Assembly: GCA_032768795.1 (NCBI GenBank)
Contig: CP136493.1
Span: forward strand, 1,984,001 to 2,048,000
Reading direction: 5' to 3'
DNA length: 64,000 nucleotides
Origin: Tremella fuciformis
Lineage: Eukaryota; Basidiomycota; Tremellomycetes; Tremellales; Tremellaceae
Part shown: positions 30,383 to 42,090 of the stretch, piece by piece
How the letters are laid out: each line of letters opens with the position of its first letter
Position numbering within the stretch: the first letter of the stretch is position 1
Notes under the pieces: model-generated
What the model was told of the DNA's origin: nothing
The model's database searches: none
The model's input: only the letters and a program-made list of their open reading frames with translations
Made by a program: the position numbers and the translations under genes

Positions 30383-33358
30383 ATGAGATCGCCCGCTGCG
30401 CCGCTACCCCGCAACGAGGATGAGGATATCCTCAACCCGAACAGGGTCATGGACCGCAGCTTTCTCGTCGCTGATATCGACAAGCTCCTCAAGGTCATGA
30501 CGGACGAAGAGAAGATATCACTGTTGGCGGGGAAGGACCGCTGGACGTGAGGTCTCCCGGCAGCTGCTGTGTGCAGCTCGCTGACGCTGCAGGACTGTTC
30601 CCATCCAGCGGCTCAACATACCTAGGTGAGTAGCATCGTTGACCCGCTGCACGTTCTCTGTTTTGGAAGGCCGCTGACTCGGGCAGCATCAAAATGACCG
30701 ACGGGCCGAATGGCGCTCGTGGCGGCTCATTCTTCAAGATGAGTGAGTGGATCACTCCTGGGATCTGCACCTGCTGATGGACAGCCCCAGCCGTAGCTTT
30801 GCCGTGCGCGACATGTATGGCAGCGACCTTCTCGCTCCCTCTCGCACAGCGCGTCGGCGTGCTGCTGGCCGAAGAGACCAAAGCCCGCAAGGCCGTATGT
30901 CTCCTCGCCCCCACGGTCAATATCGCTCGCAACCCACTAGGCGGGCGGACTTTTGAGCAGTTCGGCGAAGACCCCACGCTCTCCGGGCTCATGGCGGCCG
31001 CCTATATTCGCGGCGTCCAGAGTCAAGGTATCAGCACGACGATCAAACATTTGGTGGCCAACGAGATGGAGCACGAGCGTAACGGCCAGGACAGCATCAT
31101 CGATCCCCGCACCCTGCGCGAAGTGTACCTGCGGCCGTTCCAGATCGTCCAGCGCCTGGCGGATCCCTGGGCGTACATGACGAGCTACAACAAGCTCAAC
31201 GGTACCCACTGCTCTGAGAACCCGTGGTTGCTTCAGAAATTGTTGGTCGATGAGTGGGGGTTCGGGCCCGACGGGTTCATCATGAGCGATTGGAACGGGA
31301 CGTATTCGATCGACTTGGCCATCAAGAGCGGGTTGACGCTTGAGATGCCAGGTCCAGCCCGATTCAGGCAGATTGGGTAAGATTTCTAGTGGGATCTCAT
31401 TGCGGTTCTGCCCTGACTCCCCAGGCTCGTGCAGCACATGCTCAAGTCGCAGAAGCTGTCCCCACAGCAGCTCGACAAAGCCGCGCGAGCCCTCCTCAAA
31501 TGGGTACAGCGCTTGACACGAGCAAACCCGCAGATAGTGTACGAAGAGACGATCGACGAGATCACGCGCGACGATCCTACCGGCGCGGACCACGGCCTCG
31601 CCCGCCAGGCCGCTGTCGAGGGTATCGTTGTGCTCAAGAACGAACCGGCCGTGCTGCCTATCCGTTCCGGCAGAGTCGCAGTGATTGGCCCGAACGCCAA
31701 GGCCAAGGTTCTCACCGGAGGCGGGGCCGCACAGCTCAATGCCAGCTGGTCACAGACCCCGTGGCAGGGTATGGTCGAAGGCCGCCCAGAAGGCGTACAG
31801 CTCGAGTACGTGCTGGGGTGCCATGGATCAAAGTTCCTGCCGTGCTGGGACGACACCTTCACCGCTCCGTCCGACGGCAAGCCGGGCTTTGACATGCTTT
31901 ACTACCCTTTCAAAGGAGAGGGCTACGCATCCCAGCCGGTGTACCAGGATCGAAACAATACGAGCGACATGTTCATGTACGACTTCCACCTGGAAGAGCA
32001 CGACGACCGATATGTTGTGGAGATTCTGGCCGACTGGGTGCCGGACCAGGACGGTGTGTGGGAGCACGGGCTGGTCGTCACTGGTCGGGGGTGGCTTTGG
32101 GTCGACGAGACGCTCGTGGTGGACAACGCGACGAAGCAGGACCGCCCCGGCACGTCTTTCCTCAACCTTGGGACCAAAGAGAAGGTCGGCAAAGTTACCG
32201 TCAAAGCGGGCAGGGTGAGTTTTGTCGGCTTCAAAGGGAAGACAGCAGCAGCTGACCAGACCAGACGTACAAGGTCCGCGTCATACATGACACGCGTGCC
32301 CCGCCAGACTCGCACGCGTCGCACAGCGGGCCCATCGCCCGTCCGGGCGTCCGCATGGGCTTCAGACCACTCTACGATCCCGCCACAACGATGGACGAGG
32401 CAGTGAAGCTCGCGAGCCAGTGCGACACGGCAGTCGTCGTCGCGGGTCTCAACAAAGACTGGGAGTCTGAGGGGTACGACCGCCCCGACCTGTCTATGCC
32501 GTATGAGTGAGTCGCCCACGAAAAAGCCTCTTCGTTGCTGACGGCCAGGACCGACGAGCTTATCAGCCGCGTGGCCGCGGCATGCCCGCGCGTAGTGGTC
32601 GTCATCCAAGCCGGGTCAGCCGTGACCATGCCCTGGGCCCCAAAGGTGCAAGGCATCATCTACGCCTGGTACCTCGGGAACGAGTCCGGGCACGCCATCG
32701 CCGACATCGTCTACGGGCACGTCTGCCCCTCCGGCCGCCTCCCCCTGACCCTCCCGCGGACCGAGGCGGACGTCGCCTCCGCCACAGAGTTCAAGTCTGC
32801 CCGAGGAGCAGTCACGTACTCCGAGGGCATCTGGCTAGGGTACAAACACCACAACGCACGCCACATCCCGCCGCTCTTCCCATTCGGCCACGGCCTGAGC
32901 TACACCTCTTGGTCTTATGGTGCTCTGAGCGTCAGAGCCACCGAGGCGGCGTGGGGCGCCGGCAAGTGGGGAGCGGACGTAGAGGTGGAAGTGACCAATA
33001 CGGGCGGCGTGACGGGCAGTCATGCGGTCTTGGTATGGGTCGAGCCGCCGCCCGAGACGCCGACGGGGTTGAAGGTCCCGCAGTATACCCTGCAGGCGTT
33101 TGATAAAGTGTACGACGTCGCCCCTGGAGAAAGCAGGACCGTGCGCCTCAAGCTGGACAAGTGTAAGTTTCTCGCCTCACAGATGAACAGAGGGAAGTCG
33201 TTGACATCACAGACTCCGTGTCGCACTGGGATGTCCTGGATGACGAGTGGAAGGTCCCCTCGGGGAGGTACACCGTTCATATCGGCACGGACGCCCAGAC
33301 CATGGTGCTCTCTGCGCCAATGGACATTCACGGCGACATGTCGTGGCGAGGTCTCTGA
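30383..33358 (+). CDS. GH3 beta-glucosidase with PA14 insert, intracellular type
   Basis: Model: join 30383-30546, 30593-30625, 30687-30742, 30785-31376, 31425-32214, 32265-32506, 32549-33162 and 33213-33358 (878 aa, typical length). It hydrolyses terminal beta-glucosyl bonds. Domains in order: GH3 N-terminal barrel with MTDGPNGARGG, TFEQFGEDP and the catalytic nucleophile Asp in IMSDWNG (about 31280); a PA14 domain inserted in the C-terminal GH3 domain (about 31800-32240); GH3 C-terminal domain with GLNKDWESEGYDR; and a fibronectin III-like tail. There is no signal peptide (it starts MRSPAAPLPRN), so it should act in the cytoplasm on an imported disaccharide, which fits the transporter beside it. 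Confidence 0.94.
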
Positions 33359-33588
33359 GCCCTCCATTCGAATTAGTACCAGTACTCGCACGCTCCACCA
33401 CCCCATGCCTATGCCCTACCGTTCATCTTGCTTTGTTCAGCACCCACTGTATGCATTCCCACTTGCACTCAGAGTCTTCGCACGTATACATCGTCATGTT
33501 ATACTGTACATCGAGCGCTGCTCGAATATGTCCGTGCCGCTTCACGTCGCCATGCAGGTAGTGATAGATGTATAATTGACACGCCTCT

Positions 33589-36500
33589 TCACCAGAAAGA
33601 ACACCTGAACATCAGCTATGCAGAGATGAGACAGCAGAATGGACTCGCCATCCCAAAAATGCCACGCAGAGATTTTCTGTCCTCGTCGCTTCCTCCACCA
33701 GCCGTTCTACCTGCTGCTTGACATCCAGGATTTGGTCTGGCTTGAAATCTCGTCCAGTCAACTTGCGCCTCACGCGCTCGATTACCTGCAGAGCCTTGTC
33801 GTTCTTGACCTCTGCCCGCTCCACATCTAACCATCAGCATTCGCCCACTCCTAGTTCAGGGTTCCACCCACCATTCAGAATCTCATTCTCGCTCGCCTTG
33901 TTCTTCCTGGCCGTCTTGTACGCCTCGTCCGAGACCTCTTGGACGGCATCGCCGACCCGACCTCCAGGCTGATTCGTGGCGGTCAAACGCCAGGCGAGCA
34001 AAGGATCGTACACAAAGGCTTCGAGCACGGCCATGAGCGATTCGCGGTTATCTCTCAAGACCTCCATGGACACTTCGCAAGAGCGCGAGAAGGTACCCGT
34101 TATGCCGCAGACCTGGTTGTCAGCGCCACTGCTCCGAGGTCCGGAAGCAAGCACCCACCTCCATTGCGTGAATGAGCATGCGAGTCAGGCGGAAAGGCAC
34201 CTTCTCCGGATACTTGTCTCGTTGTTGAGCGACCTCAAAACAATCACCCTGATAATCAGCAGCTGCACCTTCAAGTTGTAGTAGCGGCTCACAAAGTCAA
34301 TGTGGACGATCTTGCCGGTAATCTGGTCCAGCATCAAATTACTTGGGTGTCGATCGCCCAATCCCAGAATGTATCCAACCATCGAGTTGACACCCAAACT
34401 CCTGGTATATGTCACCCGTCTCTCCAGCCACGCCTCGGAGTTGCGGCTCTTGAGCCACAAGATCCGGTACAGATCCTGACCGGTCGTGTTGTCGAGAGCA
34501 TACTGGAATACCTCGACCTTGTGTAGCAGAGGCAAAGAGTCGTAGTTCTCGTCTGCCATCTGCTGCATGAGGCGGTGCTCGATATCGACAAGAATCTTGC
34601 GCGACTCGCGATACGCCTTGATGAGCATGTGGAAGGTGTCGGAATGCTGGACCCATCCAAGGACACCCGCGCCGGGCGAGAGAGGCGTGACACTGAACGG
34701 CTGGATGGAAAGATGCCGCTTGGCGCACTCTTGATCCGCATTGAGAAGGGTGTTGACAAGGCCGAAGAGCTGCATGACTCGTTCGTCCTGGCGAAGATCC
34801 TCGTGCCCTGGTTGTCAGGCTCCGATATCTCACCTCATGTGGAAGATGTCTCACCTTTCAGACAGAAAGTATACTCCTTCCCATCTCTGCCTTTCATGGA
34901 GAACTTCCGGGGGCGCTGCTTCGAATTGATGACAGTGAAAGTCGGCAACACATACGCGATGCCAACAACGCGCTTGCCACTCTGATAAGTTCCTGGTACG
35001 GCGATCTTCAGATCTCGCACAGCCAGCAGTTTCGGGGAGACATACTGCAGCTCGATAACATTGAGGAGTTTGAGCTGCTTGCCGAGACGCTGGAAGACGG
35101 CATAATAGATATCCCACGCTTGCTGTATCTCCATCGAGTCGCCATGCAAGGAGTACCGCCGAAGGTGATCATGAGCAGTCCGCAAATCGTGGCCGAAAGA
35201 CTGGACGAAAGACGTTTCTCTCAGCGTTTCCGGCCCGCGCTCGACCATTTCGTGCAGGGGCTCGAGAACCTCGTACATGCCCGCGATGTTACCATCGGCA
35301 AAGTAATGCTTGGAGGCCTCTTCGAGACCGTCGTACCATATCTCGTGCCACAAGATCGCAGCACGGATGAGCTCGGTGGAGATGAGCTCTGCCTGGTCGA
35401 CTATCAAACCGGAATGTTCACGCATCTTCGCTGTGATCGACCTGGCGACCGTCTTTCGCGCAGCGACATTAGACTTGGACGCCACTGTGAGGGGGTAGAT
35501 GAGTGCCTGAGGGTGCGCATAGCCGATATCGTGCAGGAGTCGGACGATGAGCTGCTGGATGGCAGCTCTTGGGGTATGAATACGGGCGATGATTTGGGGG
35601 ATGACCTCGAGCCAGACGTCGATGTTGACCTGATGTAGTCCCTGGGAGATAGCGTTGGACACGCCAGCTTGGTAGCCGTATGTGAACCATAGAGTGAGGA
35701 GACGCAAGGTGTCCTGTAGAGAGTTGCCTGGGGAGAGAGCGATGGAGCGCAAGAAGCCATGGACAGCTGGTATGATGTACGAGGTGAAGTGGGCGCCGAT
35801 GAGACCATCAGAGGAGACTTCGAGCTGTGTGATGACCTCGAAATTGGCCAATGCCCAGGTATGCCATGCCTGGTACCATGCGGGATCGAGCTGCGTTGCC
35901 AGAGCGTAGTCGGCGATGATACCCTGCGGGTCGACAGCCAGGTCGTTGTCTCGCAAGGCGGTGGTCCACTGGCCGAGCTCGACGTAGCATCGAGCGAGCA
36001 GCTTGGTATACTCGCTATACACTTTCGGATCAGGCAGGGTGAGGTTGCCCGCCTGATCTTGCAGGTGCGGCTGAATACCAATATCCTCCGACAGCTGTAT
36101 GGTGAAGTCTCGGAGGTACTGAGTCGTTGCTATCCGTTCGTCCTTGTCGTGGGTGAGCAGACCCTTCGCCCATATCAGGCGGAACCAAGCGAAGATCACT
36201 GGAGGCGGCGCTCGCGCCCGAGCCTGTAGATCAGCACCGCGTTGTTTTATCATCTCAGCCACCTCACCTCCGGATCTAACGCATTGTACGATGCTCCGAC
36301 AAGGGAGGTGAGGGTCTTCTCAGCCAAGTTGAGTCGATCGGAAGTGCGACACAAATCGGCAAAGTTGATCCATGTCTCCATGTCCTCATTTGGGGTCAAG
36401 ACCAGGGAGCGGACCTGAAGGATACGCTGCCATACCTCAACGTCCCTTTGACAGCCTTCAAGTCTACGGGTCAGCTCACGGCCATCTCTACCCGTCAGCT

Positions 36501-39500
36501 GACCTCTTCTGCCAAGTCTTGCGTTGGGTCGATTGACGATCGGGCTGGTCCGCGTGATCTTTGTAGGAGATGATCTCCTCGAGCTCAGAGAGCATCTGCA
36601 CACGAACGACCACACTGCAAATCAGCGTGGACTATTGTCGGCAGGCTGGACTCACTCGTACGCTCTACCGTAGCTCTCGCCGGTGAGCGAGGTGAGCTCG
36701 CCATCGAGCCGTTCGCGGGCTTTGGTGATATGTCGCAAGGCCGAAGAGAACTGGTTCCGATGCACGGCGATTATGGCCTTGAAGAAGTTGCGGTCTGCCG
36801 AGTCATTCTTCATAGCGCCGATGTAATCGTCCATCAGGTCCCATTGATACAGACTCCAGCTAGCAGCCGCAGCAAGTGGTGCCATCTGCTTCTTCTCGTC
36901 TTGAGTCGCGTTGGCCCATCTGATCTGGACAAAGTCGGACAGCTCCTCCCACTCGCCGAGCGCATGCAGGCACTGGAGTTTGCCCATAGCGATAGACGAC
37001 TCGTCGTATGTCGATTCGGGATCGGCGGCGCGGTCGTTCCATACCTGCAAAGCTTCCTCCCACCGGCCAAGTTTCTCGTACCAAAGGACATCGGACGTCA
37101 TCTCCATATTGGTCTGAGCATACTCGAGCGTGCCCCAAGCAGCATCGGACTGCTGCAGTTTCTGGTTGATAGAGATCAGATCCTCCACCACCGATACGGA
37201 AGCGTCAACGAAGAACTCCATCTCCTTGTAATGCAGAGCCTTAGCGTAGGCATGGAAGACCGCCGCATAGTCTCCGAGCAGCCGCGACTCGATTGCCAGA
37301 GCTTTGTCGTCGTGTTCCATGAACTCTGCGAGATTCAAGATGGTGTTGACGATATCAGGCGGTACACCTGGGTTGGTGAGGGCAACTTCGAGATTATGTA
37401 CGAGATCCTCGTGGTAGCCCTTGTACAACTCGGTCCAACAAGACACAAACGCGACGTTGAACAGCTCTTTGGCGAAAGGCGGATAGACCTCGGCGAGATT
37501 CCTACTTGCTCGGATCGCCTGACTGGGCGATTCTCGCATGAGCTCGTTGCCGAGGCGGCGAATCCAATCGAGCCACTCTGCCTTGCTCGTGACCACACTG
37601 CAGTCCCAGGCGGCTTTCAACTGCTGCTGATTGACAGGGAGTTTCGCTTGTTCCGCCGATACGCTCATCTCTGCCATCGGGTCATTGGCGAAACGCTCGA
37701 CAGGCCCGAGATCCGGAGGAAGTCGTTCGCGATTCAGCAACTTCGTGATCAGCTGGTCATATCCCGGATGCTTGATATTCTGGTCGATGAGGGTCTTGTT
37801 GACCAAGGGAATGAAGATGGCATAGTCAGGCCCGAATTGCAAGACGAGGACACATAGAGTGTCCATGGCGATATTTCTGAGCTCTGTGTCCGAGTTGCCG
37901 AGAGTGCGGACAAGCGGATGGATGATCTGCGAGGCGTGGTCGGAAAAGTTGACTTTGCGACATAGCTGTGCGGTCGTTCGCAAGGCAGCTTTGCGCAGCT
38001 CATCCGGGGCATGAGGGTTCTCGAAGGACCTGACAATGACGGGGAGCACAAGGTGGAGGTAATCCTCGATGCTCGATCCGAAGACATAAAACGCACGAAG
38101 GATATGCAGAAGCGTGTTGAGACGGCGTTCAGGCAGTTGCTTGACCGTCAAGTCCCCATCGAACGATCGAAGGATCTGCTGAAGGAGTCGAGGCAAATAG
38201 GCCTTGAATTCGCCCTCGACTGCTCGCGCAACGGCCTCAACCAGCTGGATGATTGTGATCTGGAGAGAGGAATTCGGATTCCAGAAGTCGTGAACGAGAG
38301 CAAAGACCTCGTTGAGGTAATTTCGGATGTGCTGCTTGACGATGGAGATCAAGTTGGCAAGTTGTTTCAGATAGACATCTTGTCGATGGGAAGGGGCAGT
38401 TCGAATGACGCTCAGGAAGGCCGGCAAGATCTAGCTGTCAGCTCGGCAGGCTCCAAGGGAAGGTAAGCTGACCTGAGGTAGGAAAGACACGCATCGCAGA
38501 CGTTGAGTACGGAAGATGAGCATGACCGCCTCGACCGCTTCGTAATGGTACTCCTTGAGCGTCGAGTCACTCATGACGTGGACTAGCGCATGAACGACCA
38601 CTGTCTGGTAGTACTCGTCGTTCGACGGAGTCTGCAGGTTCATGAGGAGTGTGATGTCGGTCACCCTCGGGCCAGAAGTCTCGGCATTCGGATCGTCCAT
38701 TTCCCCTTGGAGCAGCTGAAAATTAGTCTGACATGTCTGAGGACGTCGTCTGGGAGATAGCCTACCTTGTGCTTGAAAGGGTCTAGGGCTCCAAGCATAC
38801 CCATCGTACGAATGGTCTCGAGCCGGATATCCTGACTCGTCTCAGTCCTCAAGAAGCGGAAGAGAATACCGAGAAGCTGGGGATGGTTGACGTATGGCTT
38901 GATGACTTCTCCGGTGTTTGACACGATCTGCCCAAGGGTCTTCAGCGCCGCATCCCGCTTCAGACTAGAGGTTTGGTCATTAAGCATATCGATGACCAGC
39001 TTCAAGATCACTTGAACATTCGGTATGAGCTCCTCGCCGGCGACTCGAGCCAGCTCCCCTATACATGTGACGCAGTGAGCCGCGACAGCGACCGATGTAT
39101 CCGCAGCACCAGCTGTGCGTAGCAGGACAGTGAGGATGGTCGGAGCGTATGACTTGACAAGGGCAGCCGCGGCGGAGATGAGCAGGCAGAGCAACTTGGC
39201 AGACTCCTCCTTCTGTTTGCTGACACGTCAGCTCCGTAAGTGGCCGCTCAAACTGCTTACGAATTCGTAGAGTACTCCAGCTCAGTGATCAAATTGATCA
39301 AAGACTTGCGCAGAGGTGGCATGACATAGGCAGGATTGTGGTGAGCCAGCCTCCCGATGATCCCGATGGCCAGCTCGCGATTTTGGAAGACCTCATCATT
39401 CAGAGCGATGAACAGACATCGGATGTCTTCCGCTTGCGCAAGATGTCGGTCGAACTTCTCATCGAGATTCTCCAATACAGCTCTCCGGATGCCGGGATTC

Positions 39501-41637
39501 GGGTCGGTAATGCCGACAGTCAAGAGCTTCACTAGCACATCGCTGACGATCTCGATGGAGTAGCTGGAGGTCATGAGACAGATCGGGTCGTTGATGAACA
39601 GCTGTGTAGAGGCTAATACCGCTTCTCTCCGCACCTCAGGGCTGTCGTGCTCGAGATACGGCAGTGCAGCTTCACGCACGAACTCGTTCAAGCTATGTCC
39701 TGACAAATCAGCTTGCTGGCGCCAGAGTGTTGCGAGCTCACCGCTGAAGTCGAAGTTTCCGAGTACTTTCAGAGCCAAGGCGAGCGTATCTGAGGATTGT
39801 CCTCCTCCGGACACTTGCAGAAGGTTGATATCTCTGGCCAAGTTCGAAGACAAGCTCCTTGTGGAAGGGGCGCCGAGTGGACGGAAAGGAGTGCCTATGA
39901 GAATCATCGACAACGTGTCAAGCAGACGCTCTTCGAGAATCAGCTTCGAACCCTCTCGCTGATCTCCATCTGACTTACCTTGCACTGTCCGGAGCAGAGG
40001 TGGGATGTGGCTGGCGATGACTTCGAGGGCGTGGTATAAAGCCTCGCTCAGTCCCCATGGGAACATGAGATCCAGTACCTCGTGCATTTGCCTCGTCAAC
40101 ATCGGACCGACAGACGTGGTCAGCATCGCAAGACACTGAAAGATAGGCGCTTCATAAGGCGCGTTCTTCTTGCTGACCTATCAGCTAAAGACCACGAAGA
40201 CCGGAAGTAACCGACCCTCTCATTCTCAGGTGCTCCTTGATTGTCTTGATGATATCATCTATGAAGGGTCTCATCTTAGAGGCAAGTTGCACCGCCATAT
40301 GACCGAGTGCGACATAGGCTAAGTGTCAGCTTCGAAAAGGCAAGTGGAAGCGGACCGACCAATGTCTCGATCCGTCGGCTTTTGTAGCGCCTGTAAGAGA
40401 TACGCCATGCATCGATGCAGGTAGGTGACCTGGAACTCGTCGGTGTCGTAGGTAGCCATGCTCGGGATGAGGGTAATGACTGCTTTTCGGATGACTACCT
40501 CCTTGCTGTCGCGATATTTGAGCGTGAGGTCGCATATCTGGCGATAGTACTCTGCCATAGACTGATGATGAGCATACGCCATGTGAGCGCACAAACCGAC
40601 AAACCAGCTGTTGATTCTGCAACATGGCTCCAAAGGCCAGTAGAGACCCCAGAATGGCATCCGTCGAACTTGCTCTGACAAGGACCGCTCTCGCCTCTTC
40701 GAAGATCTTCCTGTAAGTCTCCGTCTGGGACTTTTCACGGGTTTTGATGATGTCCAAACAGGCCGACATGAGCATGGACGCCCGTTCGCGCACCATTGTC
40801 TGCGCATCAGCTCGTGCCACATCAACTTGGATCGAGCTGACACGGGAATCGCGGAGCGGTATCCAGATCTTGTCAAGCGCACGAGAGACGAAAGGATGGA
40901 ACAGGCCTGGAGCATGATGCGCGAACTGGTGCAGGATGAGAACCCCAGAGAACCTCCCGACCTCTTGTCGAGAATCTGGAGGTCAGCTGAGCTTTTGCCC
41001 GGGTATGTTGTTTGCTGACCTTCAAGCATCTGCAGCGCCTGGCCGATTTCCTTGCTGAAGAAAGACTCTCCCAGCGTCGCAGCGGCAATACGGACCATAT
41101 TGCCTGCGAGTTAGCTCCCGATCTAAGACGACAGAAGCGGACACACCGACTACATGGGCCGCAGCTACCATGACGGCCGAGTCCGTACACGTCAACAGAG
41201 GTCTCAGGTCCGCATGTCAGCTCGCATGTCTCCATGATATGAAGAAAGCTGACATTCGTACAGCCTGAGGTCTTTCTGCAAAGCCCGGTCGGGCGTGTCC
41301 TCATTGACAGCGTCCAGCATGCTATCTAGCCCCGTCAGCTCTGCCATGAGGACCGTGACGCGAGCTGACCTATGGCAATACACGCCCCGAGGCGCTCGTA
41401 CGTATTGTTCGAGCGCGTGAGGTCGAACGTGCGATGAAAGACATTCTGCCAGGCAGACTTGCCGCCATCCGGGTACTCTTGGGTGTACGATGTGACCTCC
41501 TGCCTCAGATCCGCAGCGGCACCCAGCCGAACATCTTCAATTCTGCCCATCAGCCTGAGCTCACTCCGCAAAGCGCCAGCTAACTTGCTGGCGAGCCGGA
41601 CGAAGATGCCGTCCAGCTCGTCCGACTGCGTCGCCAT
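33589..41637 (-). CDS. TOR1: TOR serine/threonine protein kinase (PIKK)
   Basis: Model of 20 exons, complement of: 33589-33604, 33649-33826, 33872-34112, 34159-34248, 34293-34807, 34855-36223, 36268-36463, 36504-36614, 36656-38430, 38473-38715, 38766-39219, 39261-40172, 40216-40318, 40360-40561, 40605-40799, 40842-40975, 41020-41103, 41147-41202, 41262-41325 and 41370-41637 (2401 aa). It has N-terminal HEAT repeats, a FAT region, the FRB domain at about residues 1883-1980 ([18 protein letters not shown]; the Ser linked to rapamycin binding is present), the kinase with GLGDRHPSN and HIDFGD, and FATC. The last intron uses a GC donor (TG/GCGAGT); splicing it gives the conserved end GWCSFW, while read-through gives an unrelated tail. 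It is the central nutrient-sensing kinase of TORC1/TORC2, with an RPC34 gene divergent from it. Confidence 0.95.
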
Positions 41638-42090
41638 GGCAGGACGATGCTATCTGAACATGGGCGACGGGTGCAGCGAAGTCTCCTAGAGCTCCTGTCC
41701 AGTATCTTCCCTTTTTCGGTGTCCCTCTGGCCCAGCAGCGGTCGACCCGATCTGTGTGCAATGTCAAGTGCGAGGGGACGTAGAGCTCATCATCACAGCC
41801 GTCGCCGTCGTTGCCCACCCGGCTAATGGCACCGGCCAATCTCCCTTATCACGATTGCCACGTCATCTCAACTGCCACATGGTCGACGGACGAGTGACCG
41901 GGGGTCAATTTCAGACGATTTTTGTTTCTGATCGATACCAATTCGCCCTCTTCTCACCTAGGCAGCGACTTGCCACCCTCCCTATAGCCCCATGTACAGC
42001 TCATAGCCATAATCATTGGCGCTGTGAGCGGCGCAAATCAGCACCTCATTCCCCGCCAGGCGACACAAGCCGAGAGGCAGGCCGATCATC
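41638..42090. promoter_or_regulatory. Divergent promoter of TOR and RPC34 genes
   Basis: 453 bp between the two start codons. No clear TATA box was seen, as is common for housekeeping genes. Confidence 0.45.

Noticed and set aside
36730..37857. Long plus-strand open frame (375 codons) inside the TOR gene, with others at 35120 and 35759
   Set aside because: It lies fully antisense to a strongly conserved coding exon and has no recognisable domain; it is a by-product of codon use on the real strand.
33589..41637. First taken for Tra1/TRRAP because of the giant HEAT-FAT-kinase layout
   Set aside because: A clear FRB domain, an active-kinase [15 protein letters not shown] site, the 2400-residue length and the GWCSFW ending identify TOR; Tra1 is longer and lacks the catalytic residues.
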